A DNA stretch of 64,000 nucleotides from Galbibacter sp038433465 (GCF_038433465.1 NZ_JAESVF010000002.1:317328-381327), one strand, 5' to 3'; positions 8,691-17,715 are shown, counted from the stretch's first letter. Translations and numbers: made by a program. Notes: a model not told the origin generated them from the letters alone.

Positions 8691-9956
8691 ATTGTTTATT
8701 TTATGCGAAAACAATTTTGGGTTTATCACTAACATTGCCCATCCCCAATTGTTTGTATTATCATGAGGTCTTCCGTCTTTTATCAAACTCATACTTTCTG
8801 AAGCAAACATATGAGAGTAACCTACTTTTAGCGTAGCAAACTTCATGAGTTTATGTGAGTATTGTAAATCGATTTCTGTTCCTAAATAGGCATCTGCATT
8901 ATCTGAAAGATTACCATTTGCAGCAAAATAATGTATGGAAGTTAGAAGGTTTGCTTTTTCACTAGTTTTAAATACCACTTTTCCGTAGATGTCATTTAAA
9001 CCAGCGCTGTTTGCATAGTTTCCAACATAAAAATAATCCATGAACCCGTTGTGCGCATGATTTGTTCCGTATAAAGGGAAAAACGATTTATCTGGAGTTT
9101 CACCTTGATCTGAGCCACTTAATATTTCAAAACCAACTGCAAATAATGTATTTTGTGGTTTGTAGCTACCTTCCAACATTAGTTCGTAGGCGTTTAAGTT
9201 TGTGTTAATCGGGTAAGCTTTTCCAAACTGATAATATGCACTACCAGAAATGTTTACGGTAGCTATTGGGAATTTAAAGTAACTTCCAACGGTGTGTGTA
9301 TAGTATACACCATCGGCTTGATCATTTTCATCAAACTTTTGAAAACCAGTATTTAAAAACAAGAAACTAGCAGAAGCTTTTTCCCACGTTTTTTTAGCGT
9401 ATAGATATTGCATGGTTTTATAGGTGAAAAAACCAGGAACATTGTAAGCTGTTCCTTCGTTTTGTTGACTTGTCTGGCTAAAGGCAAAACCAACATCTGT
9501 TATAAAAGAAGAGTTTTGGTATTTAATCAATGCTGCATCGTGAAATCGACCTTGCATCGCCCAATCTAAGCCACCAAAGATGCGTTCATTATCATAGGCT
9601 ATACTTTGTCTTCCTAGTTTTGTAGACCAATTTTTACTGATTTTTAATTCCGCCCAAGCTTGAAATAATGAAAAAGAATCGTTTCCATCAATAGGAAGTA
9701 TTTGCCGCGTATCTCCCCAAGTACTAACATCTTGCACGCTAAACATAACTTTTAACAATTCAGATTGATAATCAATATTTAGTCGAGATCGTTGTGTTAC
9801 AAATGCTGCTGGATCTGCACCATCTGGGAATAGTGTACTATAACCGTGTCGGTACTCAAAACGCGGACGTAAATCGGCTGATACATCAATAGTTTGACTT
9901 TTTAATGTTGTTGTGAATCCAACAACGAGAAATAGATAGGTGTATATTTTTTTCAT
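8688..9956 (-). CDS. Porin of the alginate-export family, nitrate locus
   Basis: A 422-residue outer-membrane barrel. A signal peptide (MKKIYTYLFLVVGFTTTLKSQ) leads into ADLRPRFEYRHGY and VTQRSRLNIDYQ, then LGRQSIAYDNERIFGGLDWAMQGR, the hallmark of the alginate_exp family of substrate-specific porins. The family name comes from AlgE, but many members are not linked to alginate. Here no alginate gene is near; instead the gene lies beside moeA and shares with nirB and narK a TAAGTA-N4-TACTTA palindrome 24 bp before its start codon. I infer a porin for nitrate, nitrite or molybdate. The family assignment is firm; the substrate is inference. Confidence 0.85.
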   Translation of the reverse strand: MKKIYTYLFLVVGFTTTLKSQTIDVSADLRPRFEYRHGYSTLFPDGADPAAFVTQRSRLNIDYQSELLKVMFSVQDVSTWGDTRQILPIDGNDSFSLFQAWAELKISKNWSTKLGRQSIAYDNERIFGGLDWAMQGRFHDAALIKYQNSSFITDVGFAFSQTSQQNEGTAYNVPGFFTYKTMQYLYAKKTWEKASASFLFLNTGFQKFDENDQADGVYYTHTVGSYFKFPIATVNISGSAYYQFGKAYPINTNLNAYELMLEGSYKPQNTLFAVGFEILSGSDQGETPDKSFFPLYGTNHAHNGFMDYFYVGNYANSAGLNDIYGKVVFKTSEKANLLTSIHYFAANGNLSDNADAYLGTEIDLQYSHKLMKFATLKVGYSHMFASESMSLIKDGRPHDNTNNWGWAMLVINPKLFSHKINN

Positions 9957-9979
9957 AACTAATAAATTTCACACTAATC

Positions 9980-9995
9980 TAAGTATAAATACTTA
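9980..9995. promoter_or_regulatory. Candidate nitrate-regulon operator, porin/moeA
   Basis: TAAGTATAAATACTTA: two 6-bp arms (TAAGTA/TACTTA) around a 4-bp spacer, 24 bp upstream of the porin start. The same design occurs before narK and nirB. A TACGTA hexamer lies further on at 10012-10017, upstream of the moeA promoter, so the site could serve both divergent genes. Confidence 0.6.
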
Positions 9996-10022
9996 ATAAT
10001 TATATTTTTTATACGTATTTTT

Positions 10023-10055
10023 TTGTAGGATAGAAGAAAATTATCTGTAAGTTTG
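10023..10055 (+). promoter_or_regulatory. moeA promoter
   Basis: The Bacteroidota -7 element TAAGTTTG (TAnnTTTG) at 10048-10055 has a TTG at 10023-10025 in the -33 position (22-bp spacing). Transcription would start about 16 bp before the moeA ATG. The TACGTA hexamer at 10012-10017 lies just upstream, in an activator-like position. Confidence 0.6.
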
Positions 10056-10077
10056 TTTAATACAAATACTAATCTTG

Positions 10078-11250
10078 ATGATTTCTGTAGAAGAAGCACT
10101 CTCAAAAGTAATTCAACATACCAAACTTTTAGGTTCCGAAACGGTATTGGTAGCTAATGCGCTAGGGTTTTTTCTTGCAGAAGATGTATTTGCTCCTATA
10201 GATTTACCTCCATTTAGGCAGTCTGCTATGGATGGTTATGCCATTTCATTTTCAGAAACAAATACGTATAACGTTTTAGGTGAAATCCAAGCTGGCGATG
10301 CTGAATATTTTCAGCTGAAAAGGGCAGAAGCTGTCAAAATTTTTACGGGTGCTAGAGTTCCAGATACAGCAGATTTTGTAGTAATGATAGAACATGTTCA
10401 GGAAAAAGACGGAAAGATTTTTATTAATCAATTAAACAAATCAAAAACCAATATTAGAATTCCTGGAGAACTCATAAAAAAAGGAACACTTGCTTTACCC
10501 GAAGGAACATTACTAAACAGTGCTGCCTTGGCTTTTTTGAGTGGCTTAGGGATAGAAAAACTTCCAGTTTACAGTAAACCAAAAATTGCAGTGTTAGTAA
10601 CGGGGAACGAAGTACAAACCCCAGGAACAGTACTAGAAACAGGGAAAATATATGATAGCAATTCAATCATGCTTGATACTTTACTGAAAAAAGCAGGAAT
10701 AGCCGATGCTACTTTTTTTAAGGTAGATGACACTCTAGAAACCGCAAATAAAATTGTAAAACACGCACTTGATAATTACGATTTCCTCATTGCTTCTGGC
10801 GGAATTTCGGTGGGCGATTACGATTTAATGCAATCAGTTTTTGATCAAAATGGAGTGTCTGAGTTGTTTTATAAAATTAAGCAACGCCCAGGGAAACCTA
10901 TTTACTTTGGAAAAAGAAACTATACATTGGTTTTTGGGTTGCCAGGAAATCCTGCCGCTTGTTTTATTAATTATCAAGTGTATGTGCTACCCGCCATTCA
11001 AAAAGCTTTAGGAAATAAATTCCCGAGACTTTATAAAAAAGCAATTCTAGAATCTTCACTAGTTAATGAAACCAATAAAAGTCTGTTTTTAAGGGCTGAA
11101 GTTAAGGGAGTTTCAGTAAAAATATTTGAAAATCAAAATTCAGCAATGCTTCAAAGTTTGGTAAATTCTAATGCGTTGGTGTATATTCCAGAAACGGTAA
11201 AAAAAATAGAAAAGGGAGAAGAAGTTTATTATCTAGATATTGTTCAGTAA
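10078..11250 (+). CDS. moeA: Molybdopterin molybdenumtransferase MoeA
   Basis: MoeA (390 residues) inserts molybdate into adenylylated molybdopterin, the last common step of Mo-cofactor synthesis, in the cytoplasm. The sequence shows ISVEEALSKVIQHTKLLGSETV at the start, LPPFRQSAMDGYA (the MoeA signature), KIFTGARVPDTAD, the MoCF domain with ILVTGNE-like VLVTGNEVQTPG, DSNSIML, the SGGISVGDYD loop, and GLPGNPAA. The C-terminal domain IV is present. I chose the ATG at 10078; a TTG one codon earlier is less likely. It opens a plus-strand set with moaE and moaC/mogA and is divergent from the porin; the product is needed by the nitrate reductase nearby. Confidence 0.95.
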   Translation: MISVEEALSKVIQHTKLLGSETVLVANALGFFLAEDVFAPIDLPPFRQSAMDGYAISFSETNTYNVLGEIQAGDAEYFQLKRAEAVKIFTGARVPDTADFVVMIEHVQEKDGKIFINQLNKSKTNIRIPGELIKKGTLALPEGTLLNSAALAFLSGLGIEKLPVYSKPKIAVLVTGNEVQTPGTVLETGKIYDSNSIMLDTLLKKAGIADATFFKVDDTLETANKIVKHALDNYDFLIASGGISVGDYDLMQSVFDQNGVSELFYKIKQRPGKPIYFGKRNYTLVFGLPGNPAACFINYQVYVLPAIQKALGNKFPRLYKKAILESSLVNETNKSLFLRAEVKGVSVKIFENQNSAMLQSLVNSNALVYIPETVKKIEKGEEVYYLDIVQ

Positions 11251-11287
11251 CTTTATAATCCGAATGCTTTTTTACACTATTTAAAAG

Positions 11288-11725
11288 ATGAAGAAAAAGA
11301 AAAACGTATTTATTGAAGGCGCTATTTCGCCAGATTTTATAGCCAATTCCATAGCCAAACACCAGTCAAAACACACCATTGGAGCCCATAATATTTTTTT
11401 GGGGCAAATTCGTGCAGATGAGGTTGACGGAAAAAAAGTAGCCGCTATTGAATATTCTACGTATGAAGCAATGGCACTCGAAAAATTAGATGAAATTCGA
11501 GAAAGTGCTTTCGAGAAATTCAATCTTACTTGCATGCATATTTATCATAGTTTGGGGGTTGTAAATGCTGGAGAGATATGTTTTTTTGTTTTTGTTTCTT
11601 CGGAAAGGAGAAAGGAAGTTTATACTGCTACGGAAGCTATTGTAAACAGGATTAAAGAAGAAGTCCCGATTTTTGGAAAAGAGATTTTTGAAGATGAAAC
11701 GCATCAATGGAAAGTAAATAGCTAG
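11288..11725 (+). CDS. moaE: Molybdopterin synthase catalytic subunit MoaE
   Basis: MoaE (145 residues) receives sulfur from thiocarboxylated MoaD and converts cyclic pyranopterin monophosphate into molybdopterin. Conserved features are IGAHNIFLGQIRAD near residue 35, IEYSTYEAMALEKL, YHSLGVVNAGE (the HRxGxxxxGE-type loop, with Ser replacing Arg), and the catalytic-lysine region RIKEEVPIFGKEIFED with HQWKVN at the end. It lies between moeA (37 bp) and the moaC/mogA fusion (1 bp). Its partner MoaD is not in the window. Confidence 0.93.
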   Translation: MKKKKNVFIEGAISPDFIANSIAKHQSKHTIGAHNIFLGQIRADEVDGKKVAAIEYSTYEAMALEKLDEIRESAFEKFNLTCMHIYHSLGVVNAGEICFFVFVSSERRKEVYTATEAIVNRIKEEVPIFGKEIFEDETHQWKVNS

Positions 11726-11726
11726 T

Positions 11727-12614
11727 ATGAAAGATATTTCAAATGAAATAAAGACAGCGTGTATTTCTACTGCAGAAATTACTGTTGAACTCCATCAAGA
11801 TTTAATTCCGTTGTACACAAAATTGGTGTTTGCTCAACTTCAAGTGGCTGCACAACTTGCTGTTAAAAATGCAGCTTCAATACTTTCTGAAGTGCACCCA
11901 AGTTTAATTGAAAGTATAGAAGTTACGGATGAATTGAATTCCGAAGTATTAAAAATTTCAGTAACGGTTAAGGCTACCCATAAAACAAATCTAGATGCCG
12001 AAGCTATGTTAGGCGCTTCAGTCGCTGCTATTTCTTTACAAAAAACATTGTCTTCAGTAGAAAAAGAAATCAATATAGGAGGGGTGAAAATCGTAAAGAG
12101 TAAAAGTGCTTTACACGGATTTAAAAGAATGTTTCCGTCGCAATTAAAAGCGGCAGTTATTGTTTGTTCGGATACTATTTCAGAAGGGAAAAAAGAAGAT
12201 AAAGCAGGGAAAGCAATTATTGAAAAATTAAAAGAATCTTCAGTTGAAATAGCGCATTATGAAGTTATTCCAGATGAAAAAGATTTGATTGCTGAACGTG
12301 CTCTTACACTTTCAAAAACAAATAATTTATTAATTTATACTGGCGGTACCGGACTCTCGTTTAGAGATGTTACACCAGAAGCTTTGATCCCAATTTTAGA
12401 CAGAAATATTCCAGGGATTGAAGAGGCTATTCGTAGTTACGGACAAGAGCGAATGCCTTTTGCGATGCTTTCTAGAAGCGTAGCCGGAACTATTGGAAAT
12501 TGTTTGGTATTGGCACTGCCAGGGTCAACAAATGGAGCTCGGGAGTCGATGGATGCAATATTTCCGCATGTGCTTCATGTGTTTAAAATATTACGTGGCC
12601 AATCACATGATTAG
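11727..12614 (+). CDS. moaCB: MoaC-like/MogA fusion with degenerate MoaC half
   Basis: A 295-residue fusion. The C-terminal half (about 140-295) is a good MogA/MoaB domain, which adenylylates molybdopterin: AAVIVCSDTISEGKKEDKAG, IYTGGTG, DVTPEAL and ALPGSTNGARESM. The N-terminal half aligns with MoaC (cyclic pyranopterin monophosphate synthase), but its active site is eroded. The KGDVF lysine segment is missing, the CHP motif is VHP, KTGVEMEA is KTNLDAEA, the YDMCK Asp/Lys pair reads LQKTL, and the GGKS loop is absent. It is probably an inactive MoaC remnant serving as a structural part. The gene is 1 bp after moaE; its last 4 bp overlap the convergent rubredoxin-protein gene. Confidence 0.85.
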   Translation: MKDISNEIKTACISTAEITVELHQDLIPLYTKLVFAQLQVAAQLAVKNAASILSEVHPSLIESIEVTDELNSEVLKISVTVKATHKTNLDAEAMLGASVAAISLQKTLSSVEKEINIGGVKIVKSKSALHGFKRMFPSQLKAAVIVCSDTISEGKKEDKAGKAIIEKLKESSVEIAHYEVIPDEKDLIAERALTLSKTNNLLIYTGGTGLSFRDVTPEALIPILDRNIPGIEEAIRSYGQERMPFAMLSRSVAGTIGNCLVLALPGSTNGARESMDAIFPHVLHVFKILRGQSHD

Positions 12615-14053
12615 CTAACTTCTTTTACTTGTGTTAGTTTTTTAAATGAAGATTTTGGAGCTTCACATAACGAGCAACAATAGCTTTCTGGAAGGTCTTC
12701 AAAAAGTGTATTTTCTGGAATGTTTTGTGTGGCATCGCCATAAGTGGCATCGTAAATTGTGAGACAATCGGTGCATTGAAAAACTTCTATTTCGATTTCT
12801 TTTTTGGCTTGAGTTTCTTTTTTAGAGACTTCTTTTTCGTCACCTAAAGTCTCAAAATACATTTTACTGAGTTCCATCAATAAACTCGGTAACTCTACTT
12901 TGTCAACATCTTGTACATGTGTAATGTATGTCAACGTATTTGGGTCGAAGTTTTTTGCATACAGCAAATTGTAAGTGTCTCTAATTTTAAAATCGCTTAA
13001 AGTTTCTGGTTGTTTATTTTTTTCAATTACAATGGATGTGAAGTAATAAGCTTTTTTGCTATAATCTGTAATTCCAAAAGTGAGGCCGTAGGTACTAATA
13101 TCATTTTGATCGAAATTGCTAACCAAATATTTTTTTAATTTGAGCGCATCTTTATTTGCAACAGGAAGATGCCAATTGAGTTCTAACATCGAGTGGCGTA
13201 CATTAATTCCTCTTTTTCCTAAGAGTTTTTCCCACTTTAATTTATATTCTGTTTGGATTCCCTTTACAATAAACGATTTCCAGGGTGTAATACAAATCTT
13301 ACCAATTTTACATTCGGCACATAAATCGCACATGTCTTTTAAAAACTCTAAATCGTATTTGTTATTCCGCCAATACAGTCCTAACCAATATTTGTCAGAA
13401 CCCATTTTGTTCATGCCTTCATAATATGGAAACGGATGAAACGGAATATCTAGCGGCTCATCTACGGTTCTGTTATTGGTATCGACAGCATCACTTACGA
13501 GTTCAAAAACTGTTGTTATTTCTTCGGGTTCTTCTTGTAAAATTTCTTCAATTGCCAACGATATTTTTGAAATATCCCAACTGTAAATAAGAGCAGGATA
13601 CATCAATGTTTTTTCCCAATATGGCAATCGGACGTATAAATACCAATAGTCGTCGTGGGGAGATGCTATAAAATTTAGATGCCCTGTATAGAGCGGTACC
13701 AGACGTTGTTTGGGGTCGGTTATATTAATTTTCAATGAAGGATTGTACCTAAATTGTTCTAAAATATACAAATACCGGTCGCCCGTTAACCAGGATGTAT
13801 TCGGGAAAATATCCGCAGAAACATATGAACTAACAATATTTTCGGTTCCTTTTTCATTTGGAGCAATCCATGCCAATTCATTAAAATAAGCATGGGCTTC
13901 AGCTGTAATTTTTTTTGAAAAAAGAATGTCCTGTCGGGAACCAAATGAAATTGTATCGAGTCCAGAATTTTCAGCAGCAACAGCAATCGATTTTAATTCT
14001 CCAGGAGACAAAACACCGCCTTTAATTATTAATCTATTTAACTCTTTTTTCAT
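12611..14053 (-). CDS. Nitrite/sulfite reductase-like protein with C-terminal rubredoxin
   Basis: A 480-residue protein of the nitrate cluster. The N-terminus (IIKGGVLSPGELKSIAVAAE, SFGSRQDILF) has the ferredoxin-like half-domain of nitrite/sulfite reductases. A CDLCAECKIGKIC group near residue 240 resembles only one half of the siroheme/4Fe-4S ligand set; the second Cys pair is absent, so catalysis with siroheme is unlikely. After a Lys/Glu linker, residues ~420-470 form a rubredoxin with FQCTDC (Cys near 426) and SLC ligands (CCSLC), which binds one Fe. Starting 12 bp after nasA, it is most likely the electron donor or a redox partner of the nitrate reductase. I infer this from position and domains. 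Confidence 0.8.
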   Translation of the reverse strand: MKKELNRLIIKGGVLSPGELKSIAVAAENSGLDTISFGSRQDILFSKKITAEAHAYFNELAWIAPNEKGTENIVSSYVSADIFPNTSWLTGDRYLYILEQFRYNPSLKINITDPKQRLVPLYTGHLNFIASPHDDYWYLYVRLPYWEKTLMYPALIYSWDISKISLAIEEILQEEPEEITTVFELVSDAVDTNNRTVDEPLDIPFHPFPYYEGMNKMGSDKYWLGLYWRNNKYDLEFLKDMCDLCAECKIGKICITPWKSFIVKGIQTEYKLKWEKLLGKRGINVRHSMLELNWHLPVANKDALKLKKYLVSNFDQNDISTYGLTFGITDYSKKAYYFTSIVIEKNKQPETLSDFKIRDTYNLLYAKNFDPNTLTYITHVQDVDKVELPSLLMELSKMYFETLGDEKEVSKKETQAKKEIEIEVFQCTDCLTIYDATYGDATQNIPENTLFEDLPESYCCSLCEAPKSSFKKLTQVKEVS

Positions 14054-14065
14054 TTAGATTTTGTG

Positions 14066-17000
14066 TTAAGCTAAAACAGTTTTACTTTTTAATAATTCTC
14101 TAACTTCGGTTTTACAGCTTCCGCAACCTAGTCCAGCTCCCGTTTGTTTGCATAATTCGGTAAAATCGGTACAGCCATTATTTACAGCTTTTTCAATATT
14201 TCCAGCACCAACTTGACTGCAAGAACATACGAGTTTCCCGATAATAGGTTCGGTATTTGATGCGCCTCTTAATAAGGAATTCCGTTTATCAGAAAGTTCC
14301 ATTTTTCCTTCAATCATTTCCTTAAATTCGGCAAATTCATTTTTATCGCCCATTAAAATTGCGCCAACCAAAAGGTCGTTTTTCACAATACATTTTTTGT
14401 AATAGCGCTTGCTCACATCAGTAAAAATAATTTCTTCGTAACTCGTATCATTTTCAGGGATGTTAATTTCTCCAATGCTACAAAGATTTAAATCGTTGAA
14501 TTTTAAAATATTCATTAAAACCGAACCATTATAGCGGCTACTGATATCGCCAGCAATAAAGTTTGAAAGGATATTTGCTTGTTCTTCAGCCGCGGAAGTA
14601 ATCCCGAACAATTGATTGTTAAACTGTGCAATTTCGCCAATTGCAAAAATTGAAGGTGTTGAACTTTGTAAATGTTGGTTAACTTTAATTCCTTTTCCGC
14701 AGTCAATACCAGCCTGTTTTGCAATTTCTATGTTTGGACGTGTACCGATGGCGTACACAATGGCATGCGCATTAAAGTTTTTACCACTTTTTAGGGTAAT
14801 GGCTAACTCTCCCGTGTCTTCGTCGTCAAAAACCGTACTTACTTCATTATCAAAATAAATTTGCACGCCACGCTCTTGAACATCTAGCGCCAAGAGTTTG
14901 CTTGAAGTTTTATCCAACTGACGCTCCATTAATCGAGAAGAGCGTTGTACAATTGTAATTTTTACATTTTGATGCTTCAAAGCAGCTGCAAGTTCAAGCC
15001 CTAAGAGTCCGCCACCAACAATAACAACATGCTGTTCTTCAGGAGGAAGTTGGGTGTTTAGAAGATGTTTTTTAAACTTATCGGCATCACTTTTACTACG
15101 CATCGTAAATCTTCCAGGAAGTTCTATTTGCACATCGTTTGGAACAAAAGCGCGACTTCCAGTGGCTAGAATAAGTTTGTCGTACGTATGTTTGATTCCA
15201 AAGTTATCAATTACAAATTTTTCTTCTTTATTGATAGTTTGAATTGCAGTATTTCCAAAAAGTGATATTTTAAGTTTTTGTAGTTCTTTTTCTTTTATTT
15301 TCTGAAGTTGTTCCCACGAAAGTTCTTCAGTAATATATTCGGGGAGTAAAACACGATTGTAAAACGGATGAGGTTCTTGCGAGAATACACAAATTTCATC
15401 GGAAGTATTGTGCTCCCTATAATTTTGGATAAACCTAAAAGCAGCGGCTCCAGCGCCAACAACAATTATTTTTTCTGAATCTTTTTTATATTTTGAAACA
15501 GCTACAGCAGTAAATTTAAAGTCAGGTTCTTTTGATTGTGGGTCTATAATAGTATTGGTAAGATTGTTCGCCCTGTTTAAGTCGCTTTTTAAAATTTTCC
15601 CCCAATGCATCGGAATAAATACAACCCCTTCTCGTACATTATCTGTAACTTTTGCTCGAAGCCTTACCACTCCATTTTTACTTTTTATCTCAGTAACATC
15701 GCCATTTTTTATTCCGTAAACATAAGCATCAACAGGGTTAATTTCTAAAGTTGGGCTAGGATAGTGGGTGTGTAGACGCGCAACCTTTCCTGTTTTAGTC
15801 ATTGTATGCCATTGGTCTCGAACTCTTCCAGTAGTTAAAATTAAAGGAAATTCACTATTCGGTTTAATAGAAGCATTTTCGACACTGTATGGCACATTAA
15901 AAATTGCTTTTTGCGATGGCGTGTAAAACTTTTTATCTTCAAATAGGCGTGTTGTTCCTTTATGTCGGTATTCGGGTACGGGCCATTGTATGGTTCCTTC
16001 GTTTTTTAAGCGGTCGTAATCTAGAAAAGAAATGTCAATATTTGTGTTTTTGGTCATTGCACAATATTCGCGGTAAATCTCTTCGGTAGTGTTGTAATTG
16101 AAGTTTTTAAACCCCATTCTATTTGCAAAGTCACATAAAATCTCAACATCTGGACGCGCTTCTCCAGGGGCGTTTATTGTTTTTGGGAGGTACGAAATAC
16201 GTCTTTCAGAATTGGTCATCGTTCCTTCTTTTTCCAACCAACCCGCAGCTGGTAAAAGGAGGTCTGCCATTTTTGTAGTATCCGATTTATGTGAAATATC
16301 TTGAACCACTACAAACTTTGCATTTTTTAGAGCTTTTTCAACGCGACGAGCATTTGGCAAACTTACCAACGGATTTGTGCAAACTATCCAAATGGCTTTA
16401 AGTTTACCGCTTTCAAGTGCTTCAAACATTTCAGTCGCAGTATATCCTGGTTTCCCTGAAATTGAATGTACGCCCCAAAATTGAGCTACTTCTTTTCGGT
16501 GTTCTTCATTAAACAGGTTTTTATGAACGGCAAGTAAATTTGCCATTCCACCAACTTCGCGGCCTCCCATGGCATTTGGCTGACCAGTAAGTGAGAAAGG
16601 TCCGGAGCCGGGTTTTCCAATTTGACCCGTAATAAGCGATAAATTCAGCAGAGAAAAATTTTTATCGGTACCAACAACACTTTGATTAAGCCCCATGGCC
16701 CACATACTAATAAACCCTTTGGAAAGGCCTATCATATCGGCTGCTTTTTTGATGTCGTTTTCTGAAACACCACAAGTTTTGGCTGCTTTTTTAATTGAAG
16801 TAGCTAAGATTTGTTCTTTGTATTTCTGAAAATTTTCAGTGTGTTCTTTTATAAAATTGTAATCGATGAGTCCACGTTCCAACAAGCGCCTTCCAATAGC
16901 ATTATGAAGTACAACATCGGTACCTGGGATGAGTTGTAAATGAAGATCGGCAAAGTTAGCAGAATCCGTTTTGCGAGGATCGATTACTATTATTTTTACA

Positions 17001-17587
17001 TTTGGATTTTGTTCTTTGTGTTTTTCAATTCTTCTGAAAAGAATAGGGTGGCACCACGCAGGATTAGCTCCAGAAATTAAAAAACAGTCTGCCAACTCAA
17101 TGTCTTCGTAAGCAATAGGAACGGAATCTTCTCCAAAAGTTTTTTTATAACCTACAACCGCCGAGCTCATACACAATCGTGAATTGGTATCGATATTGTT
17201 TGTGCCTAAAAATCCTTTTGTAAGCTTGTTCGCAATATAATATTCCTCGGTTAAGCATTGTCCAGAAACATAAAAACCAACACTGTCTGGTCCGTGTTTT
17301 TTGATAATAGATTTAAAAACGGCAGCAGCTCTATCCATAGCGTCGTTCCATGACACACGCTCTCTAGGATGCGATTTGCTCCAACGCATTTCAGGAAAAA
17401 GAATTCTGTCGGAAGTATCGTTTGCCACATAGTGAAGATTCATCCCTTTAGAGCATAACATTCCTTTGTTAACTGGATGATCTTTGTCGCCCTCAACATG
17501 AACTTTGTTCTGAGCGTCTTTGGTAACGACAATTCCGCAGCCAACACCACAATATGAGCAGGTTGTTTTTACTTTTTCTTTCAGCAT
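14066..17587 (-). CDS. nasA: Assimilatory nitrate reductase NasA fused to NirB-like FAD and BFD domains
   Basis: A 1173-residue cytoplasmic enzyme that reduces nitrate to nitrite. Residues 1-~700 are the Mo-bisMGD subunit: a 4Fe-4S motif CSYCGVGCG with a later MLCSKG Cys, TNSRLCMSSAVVGYK, VIDPRKT, GQPNAMGGREVGG, and a C-terminal MopB cap with LTTGRVRDQWHTMT. From ~705 an NAD(P)/FAD oxidoreductase domain follows (KIIVVGAGAAA, LATGSRAFVP, VVIVGGGLLGLELAAAL, AIGEIAQF), like the N-terminal half of NirB. The end (from ~1115) is a BFD-like [2Fe-2S] domain with CSCSQ and CGSC. The fusion could pass electrons from NAD(P)H inside one chain. There is no terminator before the rubredoxin gene; narK lies upstream. 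Confidence 0.93.
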   Translation of the reverse strand: MLKEKVKTTCSYCGVGCGIVVTKDAQNKVHVEGDKDHPVNKGMLCSKGMNLHYVANDTSDRILFPEMRWSKSHPRERVSWNDAMDRAAAVFKSIIKKHGPDSVGFYVSGQCLTEEYYIANKLTKGFLGTNNIDTNSRLCMSSAVVGYKKTFGEDSVPIAYEDIELADCFLISGANPAWCHPILFRRIEKHKEQNPNVKIIVIDPRKTDSANFADLHLQLIPGTDVVLHNAIGRRLLERGLIDYNFIKEHTENFQKYKEQILATSIKKAAKTCGVSENDIKKAADMIGLSKGFISMWAMGLNQSVVGTDKNFSLLNLSLITGQIGKPGSGPFSLTGQPNAMGGREVGGMANLLAVHKNLFNEEHRKEVAQFWGVHSISGKPGYTATEMFEALESGKLKAIWIVCTNPLVSLPNARRVEKALKNAKFVVVQDISHKSDTTKMADLLLPAAGWLEKEGTMTNSERRISYLPKTINAPGEARPDVEILCDFANRMGFKNFNYNTTEEIYREYCAMTKNTNIDISFLDYDRLKNEGTIQWPVPEYRHKGTTRLFEDKKFYTPSQKAIFNVPYSVENASIKPNSEFPLILTTGRVRDQWHTMTKTGKVARLHTHYPSPTLEINPVDAYVYGIKNGDVTEIKSKNGVVRLRAKVTDNVREGVVFIPMHWGKILKSDLNRANNLTNTIIDPQSKEPDFKFTAVAVSKYKKDSEKIIVVGAGAAAFRFIQNYREHNTSDEICVFSQEPHPFYNRVLLPEYITEELSWEQLQKIKEKELQKLKISLFGNTAIQTINKEEKFVIDNFGIKHTYDKLILATGSRAFVPNDVQIELPGRFTMRSKSDADKFKKHLLNTQLPPEEQHVVIVGGGLLGLELAAALKHQNVKITIVQRSSRLMERQLDKTSSKLLALDVQERGVQIYFDNEVSTVFDDEDTGELAITLKSGKNFNAHAIVYAIGTRPNIEIAKQAGIDCGKGIKVNQHLQSSTPSIFAIGEIAQFNNQLFGITSAAEEQANILSNFIAGDISSRYNGSVLMNILKFNDLNLCSIGEINIPENDTSYEEIIFTDVSKRYYKKCIVKNDLLVGAILMGDKNEFAEFKEMIEGKMELSDKRNSLLRGASNTEPIIGKLVCSCSQVGAGNIEKAVNNGCTDFTELCKQTGAGLGCGSCKTEVRELLKSKTVLA

Positions 17588-17715
17588 GAAGCTTCGTTTT
17601 TCAGTAAAATAATAATTAGGTTTTCTTTAATTTCAGTTGTATAAATTCAATTTCCGATATTTTTTTCTGATAAAAAATAGGGAGTACAAATTATTGAGGA
17701 TATACTAATTTAGTG

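Noticed and set aside
8688..9956. True alginate export
   Set aside because: No alginate polymerase, epimerase or lyase gene is near, and the regulatory motif and neighbours point to nitrate use.
10472..10666. Short frames opposite moeA, moaE and moaC/mogA
   Set aside because: They are shadow frames of well-supported genes and carry no motifs.
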